A stretch of 64,000 nt of DNA from Bacillus sp. SB49 (GTDB lineage: Bacteria > Bacillota > Bacilli > Bacillales > Halobacillaceae), in NCBI RefSeq assembly GCF_000469135.2, contig NZ_CP048117.1, forward strand, positions 1,835,501 through 1,899,500. The letters are read 5' to 3'. This document shows, piece after piece, positions 63,497-64,000 of this stretch (position 1 is the stretch's first letter; every line of letters starts with the position of its first letter). Under the pieces are notes generated by a model. The model was not told the DNA's origin and did not search any database. It saw only the letters and a list, made by a program, of their open reading frames with translations. Position numbers and translations under genes: made by a program.

Positions 63497-64000
63497 TTAC
63501 TCAAGAGGGAAATCATCGATGTACGGGATGGGCTCCTGTGTATCCAGATGCCCAAGGACTTTTTTTACACGGATTCTTTTACCGTTCATGAATTCTCCAA
63601 AGTCGAAAGAAACCCCGCTGGTATCCCCGCCCAAACCAAAACGAACGATTTTATCTCTGGGTTGATAACTGCATGTATGGATGGTTCCGGACCACTGAGA
63701 ATAGCGTTTTGAAAATATCGGTCCTGTCGTATCGTTCAAAAAGCGGAAGGCCTCTTCTCCGTTCATTCTTTTTTGCGCATCCATGAGATGACCTAGACGC
63801 TCATGCGAATCAGATAAGTGCCTTCGGTTTTCATTTTCCAAATGAAGAAAATGATTGGTACAAACTAGTGCCTCATGAATGCGGACACCTCGCGGGGAAC
63901 CTTCAATTGTTTTAGTCACACCATTGCAATCTGTTACCACGTAATTAAAGGAGTGGCGGTGAGGGAGCCTCTTCAGCATGTCGACGGCCTCTTCTGTCGT
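63497..64000 (-). CDS. C45-type acyltransferase/hydrolase, partial
   Basis: At least 168 residues; the frame is open to the window edge, so the N-terminus and the nucleophile Cys are missing. The part visible, EEAVDMLKRLPHRHSFNYVVTD, then DCNGVTKTIEGSPRGVRI, is the middle of the acyl-CoA:6-APA acyltransferase (IAT-like) fold, an Ntn-hydrolase. DKIVRFGLGGDTSGVSFDFGEF follows near the end. Members act on penicillins, beta-alanyl or acylated peptides. No activity can be assigned. No terminator could be placed in the 55-bp gap to dynA. Confidence 0.75.
   Translation of the reverse strand, partial: TTEEAVDMLKRLPHRHSFNYVVTDCNGVTKTIEGSPRGVRIHEALVCTNHFLHLENENRRHLSDSHERLGHLMDAQKRMNGEEAFRFLNDTTGPIFSKRYSQWSGTIHTCSYQPRDKIVRFGLGGDTSGVSFDFGEFMNGKRIRVKKVLGHLDTQEPIPYIDDFPLE

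Overview
The window is about 64 kb of a chromosome from a low-to-mid GC, endospore-forming Firmicute. Most of its gene order matches the Bacillus subtilis spoVK-glnA-lexA-tkt-citB-parEC neighbourhood. Sporulation genes (spoVK, sirA, tlp, a YjcZ-type peptide), a glycine-betaine/choline-type transporter, a sulfolipid pathway and acidic proteins point to a marine or moderately halophilic Bacillaceae such as Halobacillus. The genus is inference; no rRNA or other species marker is present.

Layout. 0-4.9 kb: spoVK 3' end, hflX, ynbB, then the GlnR-controlled glnRA operon. 4.9-8.6 kb: an accessory stretch with a dehydrogenase relic, a coiled-coil miniprotein, a soluble PAS chemoreceptor-like protein, a three-domain amidase and a small WYL protein behind a LexA box. 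8.6-10.6 kb: the SOS core, lexA divergent from a 31-residue yneA-position membrane peptide, yneB and ynzC. 10.7-20.2 kb: tkt, sirA, yneF, ccdA, an orphan Mrp antiporter subunit B, ccdC, yneK, aconitase, yneN, an FbpB-like miniprotein and tlp. 20.2-25.6 kb: a tandem CbxX-type AAA ATPase, yneP, yneQ, yneR, yidD, folE2 and plsY. 25.9-33.7 kb: a two-gene compatible-solute ABC transporter, yneT, and SOS-type parE-parC.

33.8-44.1 kb holds a TetR regulator and a seven-gene leucine/acyl-CoA degradation operon (acyl-CoA dehydrogenase, acyl-CoA ligase, split methylcrotonyl-CoA carboxylase, HMG-CoA lyase, enoyl-CoA hydratase). A convergent acetoacetyl/acetyl-CoA synthetase follows that could re-activate the acetoacetate made. 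44.3-48.5 kb holds a flotillin without its usual NfeD partner and a two-gene sulfoquinovosyl-diacylglycerol pathway (sqdB-sqdX) behind a sigma-B-like promoter. 48.5-55.4 kb is accessory: an NlpC/P60-like hydrolase, a BRCT exonuclease, a Fur-box nitroreductase, cvfB, a YjcZ peptide, a luciferase-like oxidoreductase, a PadR regulator and a YogA-like reductase. A 19-20 nt motif (AACTTAGTAGCAACTCCGAA) occurs four times there. 55.6-64 kb: a LysM/3D wall protein, an ABC-F ATPase, ydjO, a cold-shock protein, a cytoplasmic-looking Cu/Zn SOD, the double dynamin DynA and a partial C45 acyltransferase.

The strongest leads are the sulfolipid operon with a sigma-B-type promoter, the TM-only SOS peptide replacing YneA, the orphan MrpB in the place of ccdB inside the cytochrome-c-maturation cluster, extra candidate SOS boxes in front of non-classical targets, and the four-copy repeat. 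No rRNA, tRNA, CRISPR array, complete insertion sequence or prophage was seen.
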